A DNA stretch of 64,000 nucleotides from assembly GCF_029784135.1 (NCBI RefSeq), contig NC_073746.1:95405709-95469708 (forward strand), in the 5' to 3' direction. The notes beneath the pieces were generated by a model. It did not search any database. It saw nothing but the letters and a program-made list of their open reading frames with translations, and was not told the origin of the DNA. The stretch's first letter is position 1. Each line of letters opens with the position of its first letter. The position numbers were made by a program, and so were the translations under genes. Shown here one piece after another: positions 10,585 to 20,149 of this stretch. The stretch comes from Toxorhynchites rutilus septentrionalis. Taxonomy: Eukaryota > Arthropoda > Insecta > Diptera > Culicidae.

Positions 10585-11066
10585 TGGGGGTCTCCGTAGC
10601 CACATTGTTTGCGCGTTCGCTTAGTAAGCGATCGATCGTGAGTTCAAAACTCAGGGCCCTCATTGACCATCTTTGTGTTGTTACAGAATAGCTACGTCCA
10701 CGCAACAATCATCAGCGATGGAGATCGATCCACGGTCGGAATATGATCGATTCATCCATACAACTGCTCTGCTCTGCCAGACACATCGGGCTACTGTTCT
10801 ATAAATAACTCAACAATGATCAATCAACTGTCTCCGCTGTCCGGTGGTCCAACTGGATAATGGAAGAACAGAAAGAATACTCTTACGCCTAAATGGCTAC
10901 TGTGTGAATGTACCATATGTAATGTTATAGAAGGAATACTGGCGAATGGCAACTGTGTAATGTGCTAATTATAGATATGATAACCATGTGACATGTACAC
11001 GATTGAAATTCGGCTCTGTTACAGCTAAAATGCTAATGAGCCTTAAATAAATAAATGGGATAAAAA
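10585..11066 (+). mobile_element. tRNA-derived SINE with 11-bp target duplication
   Basis: The head resembles a tRNA. It runs GGGGGTCTCCGTAGCCACA, then a T-arm-like hairpin TGAGT-TCAAA-ACTCA (about 10638-10653) that serves as box B, then GGGCCCTCA. The body is unrelated to tRNA and ends in TGAGCCTTAAATAAATAAAT and an A-rich tail. AAATGCAATGG flanks both sides (10574-10584 and 11067-11077), which proves retroposition. A second copy lies at 48786-49186. SINEs are transcribed by RNA polymerase III and mobilised by a partner LINE. Confidence 0.9.
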
Positions 11067-11089
11067 AAATGCAATGGAAATGTTAGATG

Positions 11090-12190
11090 CCTGGATGTTT
11101 CATTTATTGAAAATAGTGGTATTTTAAATTACCAAACTCGACAAAAAAACCAAAAGAACAAAGTGTGAAGTCGAAATTTTCAGGTGTTTTTTTGAAATGC
11201 TGTAACTTTGTTATGAATTAACACATGAAGATTGGATGTACATCATTTTAAAGCTTAAACTTTGAGTTTTGAAATATTTTAAGAACATATTGGGAAGAAA
11301 TAAAAAACAGATTTTTTTCTTTTTTTTCAAAGACTTTATGGACTAACATAATTGTTGCCAATTAAGTCAATATTAAATCCAATTAATCCTAACAACTAGC
11401 TTTCGTTTCATTAACGTCCCTATAGGACCTATCAATACAGAGATATTTTTATTTGAATCAAAAATTTCCCTTTCGTGATTAATGATAAATAATCGCACCG
11501 CAAACGGTAAGGCAGTTTTGAAAACTTCAATAAATTCTGCACATGGTTCATTTGTTGCTTCGAAGAAAAAAATCCTTAATTTTTTTGCATCGATTTCAGA
11601 AAAGTGTCTAAACCAAGTTTTTCAGATAATCTTCTCTAATATTGTAGATATTGTAGTGAGTCATAATCTTCGCAAAATTTTGTTTAGCCTAGTATATCCT
11701 CAAAACTTCTGTGAACGTTTCATATTGCTACGTTCAGCTATTATTTTTAGACGATCGACCCGACAAACATGAAATAGTGCAAAGGGTATATTATCGTGCG
11801 AATCAACATTTCGTAGCAAGTTCCGAACGAAAAATCGAGATAGCTATTTTTATTGGTACCCAAAACCATAAGTTTTGTCTCGTATTCCGAAAAAAAGTCT
11901 CACAGAGTCGATTTTTGACAAAAAAAAATTTTCGAGATGACACTAGATCTCAACGTTTCATGCAGTTCTAAGACATTTGGCATCAACTTTTTTTTTCTAA
12001 AACCCCGATATCCTCCCCTCTTGGGTGATTTTTCGATTTTCAAAAAACTCAAACTTTGACCGCTTTGCGCCACTCTCCCTTAAGTCCGGATTGAGCTAAT
12101 ATTTGGTATAGCGTGTTTTTTAGAGGTGGTGAACATTTTTTATGAGGAAAATTTTAGAAATTAGAAATGACAATTTTCATTGGCACCCTC
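11090..12190 (+). repeat. Dispersed repeat family R, copy a
   Basis: AT-rich sequence with diagnostic phrases AAAGGGTATATTATCGTGC, TTTTCGATTTTCAAAAAACT, ACTTTGACCGCTTTGCGCC and CTCTCCCTTAAGTCCG, then a GATTGAGCTAATATTTGG phrase. Related copies occur at 32340-33190, 38640-39330 and 46575-47960. No coding capacity or TIR is visible. Class unknown. Confidence 0.7.
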
Positions 12191-12199
12191 ATATACATG

Positions 12200-13020
12200 C
12201 AAAAGTGGAGGCGATGTACATAAAGAACAAGTACTCGCAAATTAGTTTGTATGAACATACAATTTATACTTGTGTCTATGTTGTTTGAATTAAGATGAAT
12301 TAAGAGCTTTGCTTTCATCCTTGGTGGAGATAGTTTTGCTACAGTCATGCGGAACCAAATCACACACAAAATTCCAGAACAATTATTTTCTTGGTGATCC
12401 GATGGTAGCCTAGTTTGATGATTCCCCACACAATTGTGTAGTTCAGAACCTTAATGGAATGGCGTCAGATGTAATGATTGCAATGCCAGAGACATTAGCG
12501 AGTAAGTAATTTGATCGCGTCCACAGATCAATTCAAAACGAAGACTTGTGATGACGCAAAACAAGGAAGAACATTGCTTCCTATCTAGAACCATACTGAA
12601 AGTTATCCTCAGCATTTATGCTCTAGACAAATATTCCCCTTCGTTCTTTATCTTCTTCTTCACGGAGACTTTAAATCATTCCCCTTCGTTGATCGCGGAT
12701 AAGTAGCTCGTTATTGACGGCATGGGTAGGGAAGCTCACAAATGAGCAGACCAAATGTATGGGAAAATTAAAAAGCTTCTAGTTTTCGTCAATTTAAACC
12801 GTTTACACACCGTAATATATAGCATGAAAAACTTAGGGAATTTCCGATTCGTTTGGTATGTAAACCGTCAAAATCCGTTTGCGGCAAAAATATTTATTAA
12901 CGTTATCATAAAATCGTGACCTGTTTTCTGATTTGACACCCTTAATGAAATACGTAGTTCTACGTCATAAGTATAAAAGCGCGAGTTTGAGAAAGAACAA
13001 ATCACACAAAAAAATTAAAA
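12200..13020. other. Mixed non-coding sequence with repeat debris
   Basis: 12715-12830 resembles 41705-41810 (GGTAGGGAAGCTCACAAATG / AACAAATGTATAGGAGAAAA and AAACCGTTTA). ATACGTAGTTCTACGTCATA at about 12952-12972 is a degenerate TGACGTAGGACTA-type box on the minus strand. It is followed by TATAAAAGCGCG, a TATA-like word. No gene is supported. Confidence 0.45.
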
Positions 13021-13024
13021 AAGT

Positions 13025-13660
13025 TTAAAGCATCTTTATTTGGTGTGGCTTTCTGAAGCTTCAATGATCTTTGAAGTCGTTTGAGCATACTAACGACCAA
13101 GTTCTGGAGGTGCTGAGAGTCGATTTCGTTCCACGCCTTCTGGAGAGCCATGAAATAAGGGTATCAGAACTTTGTGGTGAGCATATAAGGGGTTTTATTT
13201 TGCGTGAACGGAAATAGTCTTTGGTCTCCTTAGCAGTATATTTTGGGCCGTTGTCCTGTTGGAAAACGAAGCTGTTTCATAGGCCAGTTTTTCGAAGTGA
13301 GTCCTTCAGGTTGTCCTTAAGGATGTCAATGTAGACATCTGCTGTCATGATTCTGTGAATTCGGACCAGATTTCCAATACCAGCCTACATTGCCTTCTCC
13401 GTGCTTGGCTGTAGCCTGCAAATGACGTTCCTGCAATCCTTCATCATCCTTCCGCCACACTTTTTCGTGCTGCTTCTTGTTGAAAAGCTCATTTTGATTC
13501 GTCGGTCCAAAGTACTTTTGTTGCCATGTTTCCGGGCAATTTCCAACCGTTTCAATTTATTTTTATTGCTATTTGTATTGCCAACGAGAGGTTTTGTCCA
13601 ATTTCAAACGCTTATTGCTCAGTCATTTCATGATGGATTGATGAAATTTATGAGTTAATC
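13025..13660 (-). pseudogene. Tc1-type transposase remnant
   Basis: Minus-strand translation gives broken pieces in Tc1 order: NQNELFNKKQHEKVWRK (about 13440-13500), HGEGNVGWYW (about 13380-13410), SFVFQQDNGPKYTAKETK (about 13215-13270, the QQDN(G/D)PKHTA second-Asp motif) and CSPQSSD (about 13180). Stops and frameshifts are frequent and the DE end is scrambled. It differs from the ITmD37E copy and represents an older Tc1 family. Confidence 0.75.
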
Positions 13661-13794
13661 GATTTCGGCACTCCATAACAATTTTTTATATTGAAGAAAA
13701 TAATATATGTCATGAAACTAACTATCGAACAATTGAAAAATCTCAGCCCCTATCCGAACGGATATACCCACTTCTGATTTATCGATATTGACGA

Positions 13795-14075
13795 CACATG
13801 CGGCGGGTCCCTAACAGAGACGTCAAAACCAAGCTACCTGGGGGAAATCGGCATTGCAAATACATAAGTAGGAAGAGATTTTGCTCCTATCGAAATGTGT
13901 TCTCTAACGGAGACATCAAAACCAAGCTGCCTGGGGGAAATCGACATTTCCAATACATGAAAATAGGGGAAGCTTTTGTTCCTACCTAAATGTATTCCCT
14001 AACAGAGACATCAAAACCAAGCTGCCTGGGGGGAATCGACATTGCAAATATGTGAAAGTAGGGGGAACTTTTTTC
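13795..14075 (+). repeat. Three tandem units of the ~93-bp repeat
   Basis: Units begin at about 13813, 13906 and 14001 (AACAGAGACGTCAAAACCAA type), so the period is 93-95 bp. Each has CTGCCTGGGGG, then CATTGCAAATACATGAAAGTAGG and TTTTGTTCC. An open frame crosses two units (13798-13989), encoding repeated DVKTKLPGGNRH and DIKTKLPGGNRH phrases. Most likely this is a minisatellite-like internal repeat of a non-autonomous element. Confidence 0.8.
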
Positions 14076-14449
14076 TGTTAGAAGTTCATCTAGTTGCATA
14101 TTGTCCACTAATTATCCAGAGTCGCTCATATCTATCTGCTGGTCTGTAGTTGAAAGACATGTGTATTATTTATACAAGATTTCAAAACAGGAAGTGGGTT
14201 ATATCTATGGTATAACCGCAAGGGTGACGTAGGACTCTCGTTGATATAGAGATCATTTGTATGAAGTTGAATCTGAATTCATTCTGAATGAATGAATATT
14301 TGGAGAACTTCGAAAACGAGAGCGTTACGTTGGAGGCACAAGGTTTTATGCATCCAATATTGGATACGGAAATATCCTACTGATGGGGAAGAATAATCTT
14401 CAGAAGCTATCCTGTTGATTGCGATTGATTGAAAAACCACAAAACCAAA

Positions 14450-15175
14450 TGTATTTGGTCACAGTGTTACATGGATAGAAAACATTCAATTAAACTCTTT
14501 CACATGAATATATTTTGAAAATTCCCAAAGCAACTGGCAGATTATTTTCAGTAACGATTAGATATTTCCACATTTTCCTCGATACTGGAAGCCCACCAGT
14601 GGTTAATGCCAACTCGATAACCACCTGTTAATAGCACTTGATTGAAACATATTTGGTCACATGGATAGAAAACATTCAATTAAATTCTTTCACATGAATA
14701 TATTTTGAAAATTCCCAAAGGAACTGGCAGATTATTTTCAGTAACGATTAGACATTTCCACATTTTCCTCGATACTGGAAGCCCACCAGTGGTTAATGCC
14801 AACTCGATAACCACCTGTTAATAGCACTTGATTGAAACATATTTGGTCACAGTGTTACATGGATAGAAAACATTCAATTAAACTCTTTCACATGAATATA
14901 TTTTGAAAATTCCCAGAGGAACTGGCAGATTATTTTCAGTAACGATTAGTTATTTCCACATTTTCCTCGATACTGGAAACCCACCAGTGGTTAATACCAA
15001 CTCGATAACCACCTGTTAATAGCACTTGATTGAAACATATTTGGTCACAGTGTTACATGGATAAAAAACATTGAATTAAACTCTTTCACATGAATATATT
15101 TTGAAAATTCCCAAAGGAACTGGCAGATTATTTTCCAGCAATGATTAGATCTTTCCGGAACTTTCTCGATGCTGA
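14450..15175 (+). repeat. ~200-bp tandem array inside E1
   Basis: Units start with TTTGGTCACAGTGTTACATG near 14453, 14651 (with a small deletion), 14842 and 15044, giving spacings of 191-202 bp. Each contains ACTGGCAGATTATTTTCAG and CCACCAGTGGTTAATGCCAA. Two further units follow the unique segment at about 15555 and 15757. E3 repeats the pattern at 34250-35240. High identity between units suggests recent tandem amplification or gene conversion. Confidence 0.85.
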
Positions 15176-15982
15176 ATGGCATCCTAACGGAAAGAGTTCT
15201 GCGCGTGTATGTGTCGATCCTTCGCCGTCCACCTCCTCCAGCACGTTAGGCAACGATGTTGTTTTGTCGATGTCCTCACGAAAAATGAATGTGTCTCACC
15301 ACCAGAATATCGCTTAAGTATGCTTTTTGTGTGTGATTGAACCGAGAGAAGGTGTGGTTTACGATGGCAATTTGGAAGGCAAACTAGAGGGGAATGAACT
15401 CTCTGAGCTCGGAACTTTCGGCGACTGAGCAATAATCGATTGCGGGCGCATACAATATTGGATACGGAAATATCCTACTGATGGGGAAGAATAATCTTCT
15501 GAAGCTATCCTGTTAATTGCGATTGATTGAAAAACCACAAAACCAAATGTATTTGGTCACAGTGTTACATGGATAGAAAACATTCAATTAAACTCTTTCA
15601 CATGAATATATTTTGAAAATTCCCGAAGGAACTGGCAGATTATTTTCAGTAACGATTAGATATTTCCACATTTTCCTCGATACTGGAAGCCCACCAGTGG
15701 TTAATGCCAACTCGATAACCACCTGTTAATAGCACTTGATTGAAACATATTTGGTCACAGTGTTACATGGATAGAAAACATTCAATTAAACTCTTTCACA
15801 TGAATATATTTTGAAAATTCCCAGAGGAACTGGCAGATTATTCTCAGTAACGATTAGATATTTCCACATTTTCCTCGATACTGGAAGCCCACCAGTGGTT
15901 AATGCCAACTCGATAACCACCTGTTAATAGCCGCGCGTGTATGTGTGTGTAGCGATGTCTTCCCAGGGAACCGTTTGTGGCA

Positions 15983-16063
15983 TCACTCTCCTCCTGATAG
16001 ATTCCCTTCTGGCCTAGGGTGCACAAACAGGCTCTTGGTGACACCGTTCATCCGCGCTTTCAT
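15983..16063 (-). CDS. 26-codon ORF conserved in E1/E2/E3
   Basis: Starts at the first ATG after the E1 promoter and encodes MKARMNGVTKSLFVHPRP followed by a Gly-rich tail ending at TGA. The same 81-nt frame is intact at 17542-17622 and 35345-35425, with three to five amino-acid changes. I do not recognise the peptide. It could be a real small product, the remnant of a longer captured gene, or chance retention in young repeats. Confidence 0.35.
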   Translation of the reverse strand: MKARMNGVTKSLFVHPRPEGNLSGGE

Positions 16064-16122
16064 GATAAATAAAGAGCTTCACCGCAACAGCGACAACATG
16101 CTCCAATCGCTGTTCAATTAGA

Positions 16123-16157
16123 ACTGAGTGGATTTTTGAGTGGCGCTCGCTTATATA
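16123..16157 (-). promoter_or_regulatory. TATA-Inr core promoter in E1
   Basis: Minus strand: TATATAAG at 16157-16150, followed 32 bp later by the initiator TCAGTT (A+1 at 16125). This spacing is canonical for insect RNA polymerase II core promoters. Two other copies (17448-17482 and 35484-35519) keep the same spacing. The 26-codon ORF starts 62 bp downstream. Confidence 0.6.
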
Positions 16158-16604
16158 CCGATTGGTGATTTCAATAGCCTGTTTTGAAAGCAATTTTACG
16201 ACTATTGAAACAAGTTTTTGGATCAAAAAGTAACAAGTATATAACGCGTAGACATTTTATCTTTCGAATGAAGTGTTTATCATACCATTTCGTTCAGTTG
16301 TTTAGGAGCTATTAACGCTCAAAATCTCGGTCTCCGGCGTAACGCTTTCGTTTTCGAAACTTTGATTTTACACCCCGGTATAGAAATGAAAGACGTAGTC
16401 CTACGTCAAAAAATATGTTGGTGCATTATATGAATCTAGCCTTTGCATCCATAATAAGCCTGAAAACTCACATTGTAGTATCACCAATTTCAAGTGACCG
16501 AAATATGAATCGTAGGGAAAAAGTTCGATTCAAATTTCGGATATTTTATTTGGTAATTTTTTGAAGAAAAATTTCATTTTGCTTGGTTATTTTTAATAAT
16601 CAAC

Positions 16605-16925
16605 TGTGAAACACTTACCAAGCAATATCAGTAAATTGATAACCATGATGAGAACTGACGAAACACGAGAGAAATTTAAAAATGATGAACGGTTAAATTC
16701 TACATGCACACGCTAAGCGAACGTCAAACGTTAGATTTTTACCTACTATGTTATAATTCAAATGTAATTTTTATTTAAAACGAAAGTGAAACCAAGGGGT
16801 TACTCTAAAGATTCAATTGGGATGTTAGCTCTATAGTTATATCATCAGGGCATTAAGCATTTCGAGATATTACTACAAAGTGTCCGAAATATGAAGCTGT
16901 CCGAAATATGATTCAGAACGGTATA
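16605..16925 (+). repeat. Dispersed repeat, copy 2 of 2
   Basis: Direct repeat of 2646-2970, from CAACTGTGAAACACTTACCA to GTCCGAAATATGATTCAGAA, with a local duplication GTCCGAAATATGAAGCT at about 16880. Class unknown and no ORF. Confidence 0.8.
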
Positions 16926-17447
16926 GGGCAACACCGATCCAATTGTGTCAAAGGAACGCGTGTCTGAAGGACGGCTTTTTTTGAAAACAAAGTTCGGTAA
17001 TTCGATAATCGTGCCAAAAATTATATTCATTTGAAAATGAATAACATTTCTAAAGAAATACGTTTTGTGTTGTTTTTTTTTTGTTCTACTGAAAAGGCAA
17101 ATTCGGTGCAGAAAGATGCCGTAAAAAGAAGTAGAATGTAGATACTTGCGACCAGGGTTGCCATGATTAAATCTGTATTTTGGGCATTAAAAAATCTTTT
17201 TGACGTAGGACTACGTCTTTCATTTCTATACCGGGGTGTAAAATCAAAGTTTCGAAACCGAAAGCGTAACGCTGGAGACCGAGATTTTGAGCGTTAATAG
17301 CTCCCGAACAACTGAACGAAATGGTAAAACACTTCATTCGAAAGATAAAATGTCTACGCGTTATATACTTGTTACTTTTTGATCCAAAAACTTGTTTCAA
17401 TAGCCTTAAAATTGTTCTCGAAACAGGCTATTGAAATCACCAATAGG

Positions 17448-17482
17448 TATATAAGCGAGCGCCGCTCGAAAATCCACTCAGT
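17448..17482 (+). promoter_or_regulatory. TATA-Inr core promoter in E2
   Basis: TATATAAG (17448-17455) and TCAGTT with A+1 at 17480 are 32 bp apart. They are joined by GCGAGCGCC, a GC-rich stretch shared with the E1 and E3 copies. Confidence 0.6.
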
Positions 17483-17541
17483 TTTAATTGAACAGCGATT
17501 GGAGCATGTTGTCGCTGTTGTGGTGAAGCTCTTCGTTTATC

Positions 17542-17622
17542 ATGAAAGCGCGGATGAACGGTGTCACCAAGAGCCTGTTTGTGCACCTTAGGCCAGAAGG
17601 AAATCCATCAGGAGGAGAGTGA
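17542..17622 (+). CDS. 26-codon ORF in E2
   Basis: ATG at 17542, TGA at 17620-17622. It encodes MKARMNGVTKSLFVHLRP plus a short Gly-rich tail. The first ATG after the Inr is 62 bp downstream. Function unknown. Confidence 0.35.
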   Translation: MKARMNGVTKSLFVHLRPEGNPSGGE

Positions 17623-17865
17623 TGCCACAAACGGTTCCCCGGGAAGACATCGCTGCACACACACATACACGCGCGGAATTCTTTCCGTTTGGATGCCATT
17701 CAGCATCGAGAAAGTTCCGGAAAGATCTAATCATTTCTGGAAAATAATCTGCCAGTTCCTCTGGGAATTTAAAAATACATTCATGTGAAAGAGTTTATTT
17801 TAATGTTTACTAACCATGTAACACAGCGATCAAATACATTTGATTTTGTAATTTTTCAACCAAGT

Positions 17866-18745
17866 GTAATACAAATGAAACACAAATTTCTGCATTACTC
17901 GAGAATTAACTAAGCAAATGAAACCAAATTAGGCATATGGAGGTTTTAGGGTACAACAAATGTTTTTACGGTGGTTAGATACTCCTCCCCCCTCTCTAAG
18001 GGGGGCTGTCATACAAATGAAACACAAATTTCTGCATAACTCGAAAGCTAATCAAGCACAATTTGGGATGTGAGAGTTTTTGGGTATGAGAAATGTTTCT
18101 ATGGTGGTATGACACTCCTCCCTCCTCTCGAATGGAGAGGGGGTCCCATAAAAATATTACACATATTTCAACCAAAAATATTCCAGCCAAACATTACAAT
18201 TGAAAATTTTCGGAAAACTCTGAAGGAAAAAGGGAAAATTCGGAAAATTTAAATTCCACTAATGTTCTGCAATTACATAGTGACATGTGCTGTTAGTCCA
18301 TTTGATGTTTGCGCTAGCGAAACGGTAAATGAATTTTAATGTGATAAAACGCACTCCTATATCCTCTTCTATCTATAACAAAAAAAAAGTATCGCCAGAT
18401 GTGTTGATAAGAGCAGAACTCGAGGAAGGAATTGACCGATTTAGGGCTGTCTTCATTCTATCATATTTCCTGTATAAAAAAAAATCATTCCATGTAACGG
18501 AGAAACATGTTATTTACAAGTGGTTGAAAAATCTCGAACGAGAATTGTGTCTGAAAATAATCTGATATTATAATGATAAGTTTTGTGAGAAATACTAGGA
18601 ATTTTATAGTAAAAAATAAATTCAACGGAGACGAATAGAAGATCAATCAATGAACAGATCTGCGATTGGACCCACGAACTTGCTCATAGTAAGAAAACGT
18701 GAATGTTTGAAGGTATTGATAACAAAAAAACAATTTTTGGCGGGT
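17866..18745 (-). repeat. Interspersed repeat with CCGGCAAACTTCGT end, copy 1
   Basis: Holds ~150-bp sub-units with CATACAAATGAAACACAAAT, TTCTGCAT and CCCTCTCTAAGGGG. It ends at GGCGGGTCAGCTAG (18738-18751), the reverse complement of the CTAGCTGACCCGGCAAACTT start of the copy at 24140. Copies lie at 24140-25350 (+) and 35712-37215 (-). The ATCCTCTTCTATCTATAA phrase at about 18360 is the unoccupied version of the SINE insertion site at 36542. The end layout suggests a non-LTR-derived repeat. Confidence 0.75.
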
Positions 18746-18769
18746 CAGCTAGTTCTAAATAAAAATGAC

Positions 18770-18900
18770 CCTTCTTTTCCTTTTTTCCGTTAGTTTTATG
18801 ATACACATTTTTGATACAGATTTTGTTTGCTAAAAATACAAATATACATATTTTTTTCAGAAAATTTTACAGAATTAAATGTGGCAACCCTGTTGCGGGT
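18770..18900 (+). repeat. GTTGCCAC/CTGTA repeat, copy
   Basis: TTTTCCGTTAGTTTT, GATACAGATTTTG, CAGAAAATTTTACAGAATTA and GTGGCAACCCTGTT in this order match 27235-27355 almost base for base. Related ends occur at 17150-17200, 19730-19870, 25890-26000, 26250-26360 and 26940-27080. No coding capacity. Confidence 0.65.
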
Positions 18901-18972
18901 GACTTCGACATTTTCGATGATTTGAGCTTCAATATTTCTTGACCTGAGTTAATTCCTTCTTTTCGCTTTGAG

Positions 18973-19126
<154 letters not shown>

Positions 19127-19135
19127 ACTATAAAT

Positions 19136-19219
19136 GTGTAGACCGCATTGTGTTTTATTTTTAATACGGACTAGATCGATTTTATAGTCCGTATTGGGGA
19201 AACGCCTTGCGGTCTACAC
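19136..19219. repeat. 84-bp nested foldback
   Basis: Outer arms GTGTAGACCGCA (19136-19147) and TGCGGTCTACAC (19208-19219) are perfectly inverted. Inner arms AATACGGACTA (19163-19173) and TAGTCCGTATT (19185-19195) form a second perfect stem. It may be a miniature foldback element or a structured RNA, or it may act with the adjacent (TA)n. Confidence 0.75.
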
Positions 19220-19221
19220 AA

Positions 19222-20149
19222 ATTTATGGTAAATTAGAGCCATATTTTCAATGCTATTTTAACATGTTGACTAGAGAGAATTTTAAAATTGTATTGCAAT
19301 AGATTATTACAGAGTGCTCAAATAAATTGGTGAAAAAAATGTCATGAATCTATCATAAAATGTCTGAGCATAAAGCACTCAAAATTTGACAATTTTTGTC
19401 ACACGACCGTCTTTTTTTTTATTTGTACTTCCCAAATGTTGCCCGAAAAAGTTAGCCTGCGTCAAAAGGTCTAGATCGTTATTTTAGATATTTTCAAATT
19501 ATAAAAAAGAAATTTCAATGCAAACGGATTTTCATGACAATATAAGCGCCCTTTTTGAAATTTACATTTTCTTTAGTTCTTTGTTAGTAAGAAAAGGATA
19601 AACAATATTTTTTTATTTATTGTAACGCTAATCAATACCACACGCGTTTGTATCAGTGTATATGAAAAGATAGGTGAGATAGGAAAAAATATTATTATCA
19701 TCAAGACATAACTAAATATTGTTGGAACGTTATTTTTAAAAAATCTGTATGTTCTGTATGAAACCCAAAAAATCTCTAATCTGTATCTACATTCTTGGTT
19801 TAAAAAAGCCTAAAAAATCTGTAGAAATACAGTTTATTCTGTAGATATGGTAACCCTGTTTGCGACACGAGTGCTGTAAGTGAACGCAGGACGCGGGAGT
19901 GTTGGTTCGATGTTGTTGGAAATTTTGATATTAAAGATCAGCCTTTCATAGTAAGTTTATCGATGAACAGAAAACAAAAAGAAGTAAGGTGAAATGCCTT
20001 CAATACTTCATTCCAATTTCAACTGCAGTAAACATTAACTTGCAATAGTAATTTAAGCCAATTACCATGAAAGGGAAAAAAGAGATGCACCCGTACATGA
20101 AATATTTATGAAACACAACTGTCAACTAAATCATTCAACATTCAGAGGA
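19222..20149. other. AT-rich non-coding stretch with repeat end
   Basis: 19730-19870 carries the CTGTA/GGTAACCCTGTTTGC repeat end. Otherwise no gene or paired repeat is visible. Confidence 0.45.

Larger units (their letters stand above)
14188..16408 (-). mobile_element. TGACGTAGGA-box element E1 (2.2 kb)
   Basis: The left end carries GAAGTGGGTTATATC and its palindrome partner GGTATAACC, then TGACGTAGGACT (14225-14236). The right end is the inverted box GACGTAGTCCTACGTCA (16391-16408). Inside, from the right end leftward: a hairpin built on CAATAG/CTATTG (about 16163-16200), a TATA-Inr promoter, a 26-codon ORF, then a tandem array of ~200-bp units interrupted by a 0.3-kb unique segment (15175-15450). 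E2 (17201-17865) and E3 (33979-35711) are relatives. There is no transposase, so it would need a helper. Confidence 0.65.
17201..17865 (+). mobile_element. TGACGTAGGA-box element E2, truncated
   Basis: Starts with TGACGTAGGACTACGTC at 17201-17217, in inverted orientation to E1. It continues through the CAATAG/CTATTG hairpin region (about 17395-17440), the promoter and the 26-codon ORF into part of one ~200-bp unit. Similarity stops near 17865, where an unrelated repeat (17866-18745) begins. The second terminus is missing. Confidence 0.7.

Noticed and set aside
14450..15175. CRISPR-like array
   Set aside because: Units are ~200 bp and fully repeated without unique spacers; eukaryotic context.
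15370..15440. Possible histone H3 relic (GTCGCC..GAAAGTTCCGAGCTC, TGCCTTCCAAATTGCC) in E1
   Set aside because: Match is short, spacing is wrong by ~10 bases and no extended frame supports it; unlike the H2A relic it is not convincing.
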